64,000 nucleotides of DNA, taken from Mastigamoeba balamuthi (taxonomy: Eukaryota > Evosea > Mastigamoebida > Mastigamoebidae). Position numbers and translations under genes: made by a program. Numbering within the stretch: the stretch's first letter is position 1; every line of letters starts with the position of its first letter. The notes beneath the pieces are model-generated. The model was not told the origin of the DNA. It did not search any database and saw nothing but the letters and a program-made list of their open reading frames with translations. The stretch lies in the NCBI GenBank assembly GCA_902651635.1, contig CACRSC010000004.1, forward strand, positions 221,651 to 285,650. The letters run 5' to 3'. Below are positions 11,795 to 22,375 of this stretch, one piece after another.

Positions 11795-14083
11795 TCATTC
11801 CGTGATGAAGATATTTGCAAAGTACTGCGCGCTCAGCTTCTTGACCTCCTCTGCACGTGATGGTCGCGTGAGCAGAGCAAGTGAGCAGCCACATGGGGCG
11901 GGGGAGGAGGGCAGAGACGACAGAACCGTTGATGTCGCTGAGGTTTGCGCTCTTGCTGTTGTCGAAGATGATGTAGAACTCCCTCTGCTCGGACCTGCGG
12001 CCGACGACCCACTTGTCCGAGTTGGTCCTCACGAGCAGCTCGCACACGCCATCGGTAGAGCTGCACCCGTGACACAGAGTCAAACGTCTCTCTGCAGACA
12101 TCCTTCCATTGCGCGTGCCTGAAGTTTCGAGTAAACGGCCCACAATCCAACTCTCAAACAACGGCAGCAATCAAGCAGAATAACAACTGAATGCCGTGCC
12201 AATTGCGATAACACCAGCGAAAAGCACAAATCAACAACATGCAGAGATATATAAATATATATATATATATATATAGCAGAGAGCAGAGAGTCCTCGATAG
12301 ATGGTCTGCCCACTGCCATGCGCCATAACCACGGGGGGGGAGAGAGAAAGGAAAGTAACAGGACGGAGAAGGCCACAGTTGCATGTGTGCATGCGTGCGT
12401 GTGCTGTGGAGAGGGGTGGGCACGCACTCTTCAAAGTCGGCATGCATGCTGTCGATGAGGTCCATGGTGGCGGGGCTGACGTCGGTGTTCCGCAGCAGAG
12501 ACGTCTTGAGCGCTAGGTTCATGTGGTTGTAGTAGACGTAGCGGTACTGCTCGTCAAACGCGCTCATCCGCTGGTGGTGGTCGTACACGATCGACGCCAG
12601 GAACTGCTCCGTGAACTGCGCCTCGACGTGCCTGTCGAGCACCCTGAAGAACTCTGCGTCCAGCTCCCCCACCCGCCTCGCCGTCACAAACGCGAACGTG
12701 AAGTCGAACAGCTGGTACACCACCAGCCCGCACGGCCGCGCCTTGGGCCCGTCGCTCGACAGGTACACGTCCGCGCTCGCCCGCGGCGACTCCTGCGACG
12801 CCGGGTCCTCGGGCCCCGTCAGGAACCGCGCCCTCCTCCGCAGCCTGCCGCGCAGAGTCGCAAAGAAATCCGACGCCTCGAGCTGCGCCTCGCGCGCTGC
12901 CTGCGCCTGCGGGCTCGCGCGGGCCGACAGCGCGTCGCCCGGGGCGCCGAACCCGAGCGCTGCAGCGAGCAGGCGGTACAGCGCGCGCGTGTCCTGCTGC
13001 GGCAGGGCGCTCCAGATGAGGTGGTCCCTGTGCGCGATCATCGTCGCGCGCACGTCGGGCAGCGCGTGCTCCGCAGCGTTGACAAACTTGTGCACCTGCT
13101 CCCGCACCGGTTATCGTGCGGGTCTCTGCCACAGAGAGGGTGCTGCAAGCGCACTTGGAGGTAGACGTTGCGCTCGAGGCTGAGCCAGTGGACGCCTGCG
13201 AGGGCGCTGAGGAGGTCTGCGCTGGCCCAGGGGATGGCGGCGAGGGCCGACGGCATGAACACCTCGAGCCTCCTGCGGGACTCCACCGCCTCGGGCTCGC
13301 CCCCGATGCGCCCGTTGAGCAGCCGGTACGTCTCGTAGACGTTGGCCAGCAGCGCTGCAAGGGGGGGGGGGGGACGCACAACGGAAATCAGAACCCGCGG
13401 AATATCTAGAGATTCTGAGAGATTCCGGGAATCCTGCCTTTGATGCAGTGGTCCGACCACCTCTGCTCGTCCACGCCGGTGGGCACCCCGGCAGGGGCGG
13501 CGGGCTGCGACGGGGCTGTGGGCTGGTTCGACGTCTGCGGGCCCGTGGGCGGGGGCGCCGCGTCCTCGGGGCGCGAGAACAGCGGCGGGTTCTCGAGCAC
13601 AGCGACGGCCCACACGTCAGGCTCGGGGTTGCTCAAGAAGTAGGCCCTCTTGGCGGTGTGTATCGACTGCACGGGCTTGGTGGGCGAGAACGGCCTGGAG
13701 GCGGGTGGGCCCCGCTGCGCTGTCAGGGACAGGGATTCCAGGGAGTTCAGGGGTCCGGCACACACTGGGTGAAATGAATCATTCCCTCGCAGAGCCCGAT
13801 GTGCTTGTGCTTGTTGGCGTCCGACGTGCTGGCGGGGAAGTAGTAGAGAATTTTCTTCTCCTCGTCGTCCTGTAGCGAAGGGCAGTTGTTGAGACGGTGC
13901 GGGCTCAACCGCGAGGGGACGAGGCGACAGAACGCCACCACCTCCACCTCCACGGCTCACCTCGCGGGTCGACAGGCTCGGGTTGAACACAAAGAACTCA
14001 CTGAGGGGCGACGCGAGCGCCGGCACGGGGGCGGGCACCGGGCACGCAGGGCCCTGCTGCGCTGCTGGGGTTCCGTCCGCCAT
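11795..14083 (-). CDS. CCZ1: vacuolar fusion protein CCZ1
   Basis: Seven exons on the minus strand, 5' to 3': 14083..13961, 13869..13766, 13694..13438, 13354..13155, 13095..12428, 12060..11927, 11850..11795; 513 residues. CCZ1 pairs with MON1 to form the Rab7 exchange factor on late endosomes. The N-terminal longin reads SEFFVFNPSLSTRE, then DDEEKKILYYFP, HIGLCEGMIHFTQ and PFSPTKPVQSIHTAKRAYFL; the C-terminal part reads VRTNSDKWVVGRRSEQREFY and NEEVKKLSAQYFANIFITE, in CCZ1 order. Intron 3 must use a GC donor (GCAGGA after AAAG) to keep the frame. The 367-nt fifth intron holds a TA microsatellite and its acceptor is my best guess; the other borders are well supported. Confidence 0.85.
12246..12275. 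repeat. (TA)n microsatellite
   Basis: About 30 bases of alternating T and A, interrupted once by AAA, inside the long intron of CCZ1. Confidence 0.9.
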
Positions 14084-14336
14084 CTCGGGCACCAAAACAA
14101 CAGCCCACACGCAAGATTCCTTGTTTAGATTCTCTCCATTCAGCTCACACCGCCTCCCCCTCAAGGCAGTCGTGCGACCCCTCCCACCCTCCGCTGGTTC
14201 TTTCCAGTCGGAGCGTGACACTACGCAGGCAATTCCTGATACTGGGGCCCAATAACAATCTTGGGGCCCCTGCCCAGAGAGATCGGAGATACCACACAGC
14301 GAAGAATCGGGCGCGGAGGCTTTTTCGCGCGCGCCG
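14084..14336. promoter_or_regulatory. divergent promoter, CCZ1 / FHA gene
   Basis: The 253-bp spacer separates the start codons of CCZ1 (minus) and the FHA-CCCH gene (plus), so it must hold both promoters or a shared one. I see no TATA box; there are short AT-richer patches. Inference from gene arrangement only. Confidence 0.5.
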
Positions 14337-17300
14337 ATGTACCGCCGCAAGAACGTTCTGCAGTCCAGCAGCGACGAAGAAGACGCTGGCGCAGACTACG
14401 AGCAGCCGTCCTCGACTTCGGCGACCTCTGGCGACGACAGCGCGCCCGCCGAAGACGTCTCCAGCGGCCGCCTGGACGACTCGGACGGCCGCCGCCGCCG
14501 CCGGCGCCAACGCGACGCCCGGACGCGCCGCCGCGGGGACCCGGGCGACGACGACGGCGCGGTTCCGTCGCCCTACGGCGAGGTCTACGTCATGTCCAGC
14601 TGGCACAGGTGCGCCAGCGTCTTCCCGCTGAACAAGTTCGCCTACACGTTCGGCTCCTCGTGCGTTCACTTTGCCGTCCAAGAGAACCGGGAGAACAGAG
14701 AGAAGAGGAGGAGAGATGAGGGGAAAGGGAGAGTTCTCATGGGGGGAGGGGGGACTGGGCAGGGAGGAGTGCGACGTGCAGATCAGCAGGGCTGGGGTGG
14801 CGCGCCACCACGCGACGCTGTGGTTCGATACGGACACCCGAGAGGTGCGCCTCTCACTCCACTCTGCTCCTATTCTCTCTTGCCCTCCTCTCTGCTCTCT
14901 GTCTGCTCTGCTCTATCTGCTCTCTATTGCCCTCTCCATTGTTGCCACTGCTTTGTGGACGGACTGCTGTAGCCAACGCTGCGAAGGTGATGCTGAGGAG
15001 CACGTGCAGCGAGAACCCTGTGCTGTTCAATGGCCTGCCCCTGCCGTTTCGATCGCCCGTGATCGTCCAGGACTCTGACTACTTCGCCATCGGCTACCGC
15101 GTCTTTGTTTTCCGCGGTCAGGCAGCCCCTCTTGCACGCCCCCCTTCTCCCGCCCGTCTCACGCCGGTTTTCGCGGCCTGCAGACGCCAAGTACGCGTCG
15201 ACGAGGATCGTCCCGAGGCCCTTTGGCAAGTGCGGACACCAAAAACGACGCCTCTCACGACAAACACTCTGCGAACCGAGCGAGTCGACGGCCTAACGCG
15301 CGCCCTGCAGCCTCAACCCCGCAATCGCCGAGGTGGCCGTCCCCAGACCGCCCTCCAAGCCCCCGGTGCCCGACGCAGCGGCAGTGGGCGCAGCAGCCAC
15401 AGCCACAGCAGCGGCAGCCCAGAAGAAGAACGCGAGCGCAGCAGCGTCGCCGCCCAAGGCGGCTGCGGCGGTGGGGGGCAGGGAGATGTGCACGGCGTGC
15501 GCCAACTGCAGGAGGCTGATGGAGGACAACGCGCTGCTCAAGAAGAAGATAGCGAGCTTCCTCTTCAAGGGTACGGGTGCAGCCCTCCCGTGACACCGCT
15601 GCCACCATTGCCAACAGCTCACAGTGGGGCCGCAACAACAACAACAACAACAACAACAACAAGATGGAGAGCTGCCGCTTGCAGTGGCCAAGCAACCAAC
15701 ACCGGCACCGACACCGGCACCGACACCGACACCAACACTGGCACCGACGCCGCCGGCCCCGAAGTCGCCGATGCCCACTGAGCCGATCGCTGTGCCGCCG
15801 CTGAAGCCTCAGGAACACGCCCCGCTAGAGTCGCCGTCAAAGCCGCAGACCCAGCAGCAGCCGCAGCAGCAGTCATTGCCACCGCTGCAGAGACAACAGC
15901 AACAACAGCAGTCCCCGCGGACACTGCAGGCGCAGCAGCAGTCGCCACGAGCACCGCAGGCTACCCAGCCCCAACCGCCGCAACCTCTGCCAGCGCAGCA
16001 ACAGCAGCAACCGCTGCCAGCGCAGCAGCAGCAGCAGCAGCAGTTGCCAGCGCAGCCACAGCAACCGCAGCCACAGCAGACAGCGTCGCCGGCGCCGCGC
16101 CCGATGACGATGCACCCACTCATGACGCCCAAGAAGCACGCGGCGGCCCTGGCGCTTGCGAGCAAGAAGCAGCAGCAGTCCGCCGCGTCGCTGTGGCTGC
16201 GTCCCGCGCAGCACGCAGCGGCGGCCACCAAGGAGGCGCCCACCGCCAGGCTCGACGAGGTCGTCGTCAAGAGAGAGGAGCCCCCCACGCCCCCGCCCCC
16301 GCCCGTGTGCGCCGTGCTCGAGAGGGCGTGCAGGGAGCCGCCGCCGTGGATCGCACAGAAGATGGCCAAGGAGGAGGCGGCGGCGGCAGCGCCCATGGCC
16401 GTCGCGGAGCCCGTCGCTGTGCCCCCGCCGCCAGTGCTGCAGCTGCGCCCCGCGGAGCCCCCGCAGGCGTGCGCTGTCGCAGCGCCTCCTCCTCCTCCCC
16501 CTCCGCCGCCGCCGGCGAGGTCTGTGTCCCCGGTACCGCCGCCGCCTCCGCCACCGCCGCCACCGCCGCCTCCACCACCGCCGCCGCCACCACCGGTGCT
16601 GCCTACGGTGAAGCAAGAAGCTGCGGCGCAGAGAATGGCGATGAAGCCGAGGGAGGGCGGCCACTGGGAGGCGCAGAGGCAGTGGGGGCAGGCGGGGCGC
16701 AGGCAGGAGGGCTCGGGGCGCGCGGGGCGCAGGCGAGGGGGCAGCAGGAGGCGCTCGCGGTCGCGAACGCGAACGCGCAGCAGGACGAGGTCGAGGTCGA
16801 GGTCGCGCTCGCGCTCGCGCTCACGCTCCCGCTCGAGGTCCGCGAGCTACGACACGTACTCGAGCTACTCGTCGTCGTCGCCATCTTCGCCCTCGCGCTC
16901 GAGGTCGCGCTCACGCTCGAGGTCGCCGCGCGCACTGCGGCCGTCGCGCAACGCGCACACGCGGGAGAGGTCGTCTGGCGCGCACGCGGGCCGCCGAGAA
17001 CAGTCGCCGCCGTTCAAGAGGCAAAGAGCAGCGCCGCCGCCGCCGTCTCCGCCGCCGCCGCCCCCGCAGCCGCCGCAGATGCAGATGCCGCAGCAAGAGA
17101 GCTTCGTGAGGGTCGTGCTGCCGCCGGGGCAGGTACCCCAGAGGCCGGAGCTGTTCCCCCCGTTCTGGGCCGACTGCCCGCGATATCTCACCGACGGCCA
17201 GTGCCAATGCGTAAGGATCCGCTCTTGTTCGTTCTCTCGAGAGCACAGCTGACACGAACTGCAGGAGACGTGCGCGAACAGGCACTGGCCAGCAGCGCTG

Positions 17301-17670
17301 CACGCCTGGAGTGCGTCAAAAGGCGAAGCGATCTGCCCAAACTGGTGCCTCTACAGCTGCCCAAACGCCTTTTGCAAGCGCGTTCACATCGTTGATGCTG
17401 TGCGTCTCTCCCAAAGCTCGCCAGCCCGCCAGCCCTCCTTCACTCACGAGTCTAACCGGCGGACATGAACGCAGGAGGGCGTGCCACCACAGAGCCCCGC
17501 GGAGGCGGAGGTACTTGTCGCGAGGCTCTGCCAGGACCGCAGGGCCACGCTCGCGCAACAAAGGCCTGCTGTGCTTGCAGCAACGGCAGCAGCAGCAACG
17601 ATGATGCCCAGCCAACAACCGCCACCGCCGCCGCCGCCACCACCGCCCGTGATGCCACCGGGACTACAGT

Positions 17671-17707
<37 letters not shown>

Positions 17708-17825
17708 ACCGCCGCCGCCACCGCCACCGCCACCGCCGATTGCGCCCCCACCGATGTTGGTGGGGATGGGGTCGCCCGCTGCCTGGACACCCCAAGCAGC
17801 GGCGTTCTATTCTTCAGTTCGCTGA
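14337..17825 (+). CDS. FHA domain, RS-rich and CCCH zinc-finger protein
   Basis: Eight exons, join(14337..14663,14767..14844,14987..15116,15184..15229,15311..15570,15625..17210,17265..17399,17475..17825), 970 residues. An acidic and Arg-rich N-terminus leads into an FHA domain at about residues 95-180 (NKFAYTFGSSCECDVQISRA, then GVARHHATLWF, ending in SDYFAIGYRVFVF); FHA domains bind phosphothreonine. A CxxC-like ANC segment with a leucine-rich helix follows. Then comes a very long Gln/Pro/Ala region with a run of over 20 prolines and a block of about 20 RS dipeptides. Two CCCH fingers lie near residues 799-855 (C-x8-C-x4-C-x3-H and C-x7-C-x4-C-x3-H), and the tail is Pro/Gln-rich. RS repeats plus CCCH fingers suggest nuclear RNA processing, with FHA-mediated recruitment; the combination is inference, the domains are visible. 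Confidence 0.75.
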
Positions 17826-18192
17826 CTCTATCGTGGTTGCCGTAAAAATGAGTTTATTACGAAGGACGCTACCCGCCAGACTCGCAGGCTAGCTGTGGTC
17901 CTGTGGGACACGCATGTAAGTTAGGCGGTTGCCTCGTGGGCCGCGCGGTGTCTGCAAAGATTGCCTTTTCGTGTGGACATTGGTTATGCTCGCGAAGTAA
18001 AGCAGGTCGAGCGTTGATGACGAGCTGCACACTGTGCAGGCCCAGCGCACTGAGCCCTGCAAGTGAATTCGGCGCGGGGAAAAGCAGCATCCCGCGATGA
18101 TGACACAACAACTGTAGACAACCGAGCAGTGGCAAATTGAAATGTAAGGAGAGTTGAGGGCGCTGGACCCATGTCAGCGCGGCACGGCCGCG
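17826..18192. other. convergent 3' intergenic region
   Basis: Lies between the end of the FHA-CCCH gene (plus) and the end of the membrane-protein gene (minus). Nothing else seen. Confidence 0.4.
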
Positions 18193-19219
18193 TCAGATGA
18201 GCGAGTCGAGGGCGCGGTACACAGCTCGCACGACGATGGGCGACTCCACGGCCCTGCCGACCCTGGCGCAGGCGCCCCAGAACATCCACTTGGCCTTTGT
18301 CGACCTCGCCCGCGCCCTCGTCAGCGGCCTCGTCGCCACCGCCGCCGCCGCGTAGACGATGGCCTCGGCCGCCCCGCGCTCGACCAGCGACGCCCTCGAG
18401 GCCTGCGTCGCGACGGCGCTGGCCGCGTACAGCGCCCAGCAGGCGCCCAGCGCGAACGCCTCGTCGCCGAGCAACGCGGTCCGCGCGGCGCTGATCTGCG
18501 AAGACGCGCCACCAAAGACGGCGCTCTCGATCGCCGGGTACACCAGCACGTCGGCGGCGGCGCCGATGACGTCGGCGACGACCCGCTGGGCGGCGTCGCG
18601 CTGCTGTGGGCTCGGCCGCGGCCAGCGCAGTACGTGCTCCCTCAGCGGCCACCAGGTGCACCACAGCAGCACATCGGGCACCTTGCGACGTCACCGCAGG
18701 CAAACGCCAACGTCACTCATCAACAGGGTCAAGGAAAGTGCGGGCCGACGTCACTCATCAACAGGGTCGACGGAAGATGCACGGAACGTGCAGCGCTGGG
18801 GCACAGGGGGCGCAGGGGGCGCAGGGGCGGGGCGGGCGCACGACGGCCGAGGCGAAGCTGTGGGCGGCGGCGAGGGCGCAGTGCTTGGCGACGCCGCGGT
18901 AGACGCGCAGGGGGCTGCGCTCGAAGGTGCCGCTCTGGGCCGAGAAGCTGGCGTGGCTGAGCGCGTGGCCCGCCACGGCCACCTCCACCGCCGACGAGCA
19001 CGCGATCACGACCGCGTGACGCAGCGTCGGGTGCCCGCGGAGAGCGTCGCGGACGCGCTCGAGAAGCGGTGACGCCGGGACGCGAGAGCCGGCGCGTGGC
19101 CGCTGCGGCTGCTGCTGCTGGGGGCGCAGGTCGGGAGGGGCGAAGACGGAGAGGAGGGCCCAGGCGACGCCGTGCGGCTGCTTCTGAGGCTGAGGGGGGC
19201 TGCTCCTGAACCAGGACAT
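18193..19219 (-). CDS. unknown multi-pass membrane protein
   Basis: Two exons, complement(join(18193..18681,18842..19219)), 288 residues, junction phase 0 with a GTGCGC donor. The N-terminal 50 residues are Gln/Pro-rich and polar. The rest is alanine-rich with several amphipathic to hydrophobic stretches: LRHAVVIACSSAVEVAVAGH, HCALAAAHSFASAVV, VVADVIGAAADVLVYPAI, FALGACWALYAASAVA and AAEAIVYAAAAVA. A tryptophan-rich loop (LLWCTWWPLREHVLRW) sits at the exon join. The spread of helices vaguely recalls small organelle inner-membrane families such as Mpv17, but the expected signatures are absent, so I leave it unassigned. The start is the first ATG (MSWFRSS). Confidence 0.5.
18710..18768. repeat. 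21-bp direct repeat within an intron
   Basis: ACGTCACTCATCAACAGGGT plus C occurs at 18710-18730 and again at 18748-18768, inside the intron of the membrane-protein gene. Probably a local slippage duplication. Confidence 0.8.
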
Positions 19220-19755
19220 CAGGCGAGGCGGGGGACAGGCGGTGCTGTGGGGCAACGACAGCACAGCACAGCAGCAGATACTGACCGGAGATACTCGAAT
19301 CCTGCAGATTTTCCGGATGAATCTGGCCATCCATCCCATTCCCCAGCAGTCAGTTCACTGCAAGATACCTGAACAAATAGTCAATTGATATTGATAAGAA
19401 TCGATAACATTGTGTTTTTTGCGTTATTCATGTCTGACTTGCCCTTTGTTCCCGACTTTTGTGAGTGATTTGAAGTCTAGCCACTCATCACCCCAGACAC
19501 AGGAAGACGATATGTGGTGTGTTTGTCACCCAAAGAAAGGTATGCTCACCCTGGCTTGTACAGTTGGCCAAGGCCACACGACTTTGCGTGATTGGAAAGC
19601 GCGGCAAAGATCACGGCAGAACAAAAGCGTTTAGTTTATTTGTTTCTGATGTGGACAAGAGTTGTTTGTTGGGCACCAAACCCGAGGGTCGGCATGGGAG
19701 TGCATCCGAGCTGGTAGTACGGGGGCAGTGCTGCTGCTGCTGCCGCTGCTCAACC
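19220..19755. other. intergenic
   Basis: Between the promoter of the membrane-protein gene and the 3' end of the first lyase gene (both minus). AT-richer than the coding DNA; contains GATACT/GATATT-type patches. No gene supported. Confidence 0.4.
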
Positions 19756-22101
19756 TCAGTCGACGAGCTTGCCCTCGGCGGGGTAGATGGGCTTGAGCCC
19801 CGCCTGGAAGTGCCTGAGGTTGAGGCGCTCCCCGAACACGATCTTCATCTTGGGCAGGCGCTCCTTGTTGCGGTGCAGCTCCGCGATGGCCGCCACGGCG
19901 TAGAGTATGTGCTCGTCGCTGTACGTCCCGAACGGCACCGAGATGCGCACGTAGTTGGGCGAGTGCCCCAGCTCGCCGCCCTTGGGGAACGTGAACGGCC
20001 CGATCTCGGCGATGCGCACGCCGTAGAGGCGGATGAGCTCGCTGACGAGGCCCATGCCGCGGTAGTCCTCGGGCGCGCTGCGGGCGCCGAAGAACTCGTC
20101 GACGTCGACGTAGACGGCGCTGCCAGACGTCATCACGCCGGGGACGCCGGCGGCCACGAGGCGCTCGGCGAACGTCAGCGTCTGGTTGACGTGGCGCTCG
20201 AGGCGGACGGCGTCGGTGAGCTGCGAGATGCCGACGGCCATGGCCATGATGTCGCGGCCGCTGAGGCCTCCGTACGAGTCGTTGCCGTACGACAGGATCT
20301 GCATCTCCTTGATCACGATGCCCACGTCGCGCGTCTTGGTCGAGAAGCGCTTGTGGAACACGCCCTGGTCGCGGAACGACAGGAAGCCGCCGGCGTTCGA
20401 AGAGTTCTGCGGGGGAGCGGGAGGACATCAGTTGATTTTGTTCCTCGCTGATATTATTTCTCGAAGCAGATCCCGGTTTCCTGGAATCACCCGTGGAGAT
20501 AGAGGAATCTTTCTGGATTTGGGCTGGGCGGGGGATGTTACCTTGCAGCCGACGACAAAGGCGTCGCAGTGCGCGAACATCTCCTTGACAATCTGCGCGA
20601 TGGACATGGCCTTGTACTGGTCTTCGTACGTGTGGATGGCCCACGCGTTGAGCGCGAAGCGGGCCGCGTCGAAGACGACGGGGATGTTGTGGCTGTGGGC
20701 CAGCTCGGCCGTCTCGACGATGTTCCTCATCGACACGGGGTGCCCGGCCTCGCGGCTGTTGGTCAGCGTCAGCATCACAAACAGGATGCTCTCGGCGCCC
20801 TTCTCCGCGATGAACGCCTTCAGCTTGGCCAGGTCGATGTCGCCCTGCGCTCGGGGAGTCGCCGCATTCGGCCGTCAGCACCAAGAGAGGCGGGAGAACC
20901 GAGCCAGTTGTGCTCGTGAAATGCGAGCAACTCGGCATTTCCTGTGTCCCGGGAATACAAAAGCAAACGAAACGAAGGTCCAAAAAGGGACAAGAAGCGC
21001 TGATGTGCACAAAGTAAAGAAAGGTAATACGAAAATGAAATGCAACATACGTGCACAGCGCAAAGAGCACGTGAAACTCGGCGAACCCGAGGGAAAACTG
21101 GGAGAGGAACAGCAGAGAGAGCCGTGAGAGCGAGCGTTCGTGCACCTTGAAGTTGTTGTGCGTGCGGACTTGGGACATGGGCACGTTGGGGCGGGACTGG
21201 TCGACCATGTTGACGGGCACAAAGCGGCAGTCGCGCGCGTGGGCCTCGGTCGTGTCGAAGAAGCCGTTGCTGGGGATGTAGTACTGGCGCTCGGGGTCCA
21301 CCACCTTCCTGAGCCCGTTGAACAGCAGGAACTCGGCGCACCTCTCTGAGATAGCGCGCCCGTGAGAAGGGACACACAGGTTTTTCGCGCCATACACCAC
21401 ATTTCCCCCCTCCGGTTTCCTCCCCGCGGGGGAACACAAACGGGAATCTCTGGAGATACTTCCCCGTTATTTCTTCGACACGAATAAAATCTCAGTGTTT
21501 ACGGGGGGGCCGACGCAGCCCCGTGTCCTGAATGCTCGGACGAACGAACAAAAACCGCTGATTCACACACCCCAGCAGACCCCCACCCGACCCCACACTT
21601 GGAGAGCGCAGGAGCAGCGTCGGCGAGGGAAGAGAACGGGCGTTTTGGCGGCGTACGCTGCGGGGTGATGAAGAAGTTGGGCCGCACGAGCTGGTGGTGG
21701 CCGCCGTTGGCGAAGCCGCCGCACGGGGGGTCGCTGAGCGCCGCCTCGTCGGGCCTCCACGTGGGGTTGGGCTCGTTGACGATGAGCCGCCTGCAGAGGC
21801 CGCCGGGCAGCTCGACGCCGCGCTCGAAGACGTCCCTGACGGCGTCGAGCAGCGCAAAGTACCCGTGGTTGCGCCCGTAGGCCTCGTCGCCGCGCATCAG
21901 CGCCGCCCACTGCACGTCGCTCGCGGCAGAGCAGCCGCCGGCCGACAGGAAGTCCGCGATCAGCAGCGACGCGGGGTACGCGAAGAGGTTGTAGTCGCAG
22001 GCCTCGAGCGCAGCCTCGCGGTCCGCCGGCGTGGCGACGCGCGTCGTGCGCACGATGTAGCTCCACTGCGACGGGGCGGGGACGCTGAGCTGGTGGGCCA
22101 T
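19756..22101 (-). CDS. tryptophanase/tyrosine phenol-lyase family protein, diverged active site
   Basis: Four exons, complement(join(19756..20406,20542..20844,21146..21345,21657..22101)), 532 residues. This is a PLP-dependent fold-type I beta-eliminating lyase, whose family members split tryptophan or tyrosine into indole or phenol, pyruvate and ammonia. Family landmarks are kept: SNGFFDTTEAHA, TLTNSREAGHPVSMRNI, PVVFDAARFALNAW (PLP-pyridine Asp), SYGGLSGRDIMA, and a long C-terminal domain ending LRHFQAGLKPIYPAEGK. At the PLP lysine, where family members and its neighbour have MSAKKDxLxNIGG, this protein reads VVGCKNSSNAGG: one of the two lysines and the Asp are gone, with the segment two residues shorter, right at an exon join. 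It could still form a Schiff base, but activity or substrate may differ. Confidence 0.85.
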
Positions 22102-22375
22102 TCCTTGGGTGGTCTCGGTGGGCTCGGTGGGTGGGGTTTTTTTGTTTCAAAGTGACACAAAGAGGGGCCTGGAAACGTTTGAATTCTGCGGCCTCCGGTG
22201 CCCGGCGGCATACACGGAGATTGCGCTCCTGCACGCGTGGCAGTGATGTCACGATCCCTCTCGGGGGCTGCACCGGTGCACTGCCCCCGCACTGGGCGCC
22301 GTTTGTTTGCGTTCATTTTTAAGACCGGCGCATCAGCAGGGGCACCACGTTTGAAAGTATTTTTGCGTTGACCAA
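22102..22375. promoter_or_regulatory. divergent promoter between the two lyase genes
   Basis: 274 bp between the two start codons of head-to-head paralogues; both genes must be driven from here. It is AT-richer near both starts. A shared bidirectional promoter is inference. Confidence 0.5.

Noticed and set aside
15577-15804. Threonine-repeat frames over the CAA tract
   Set aside because: They end in stops soon after; the glutamine frame is the one that joins in phase to both neighbouring exons.
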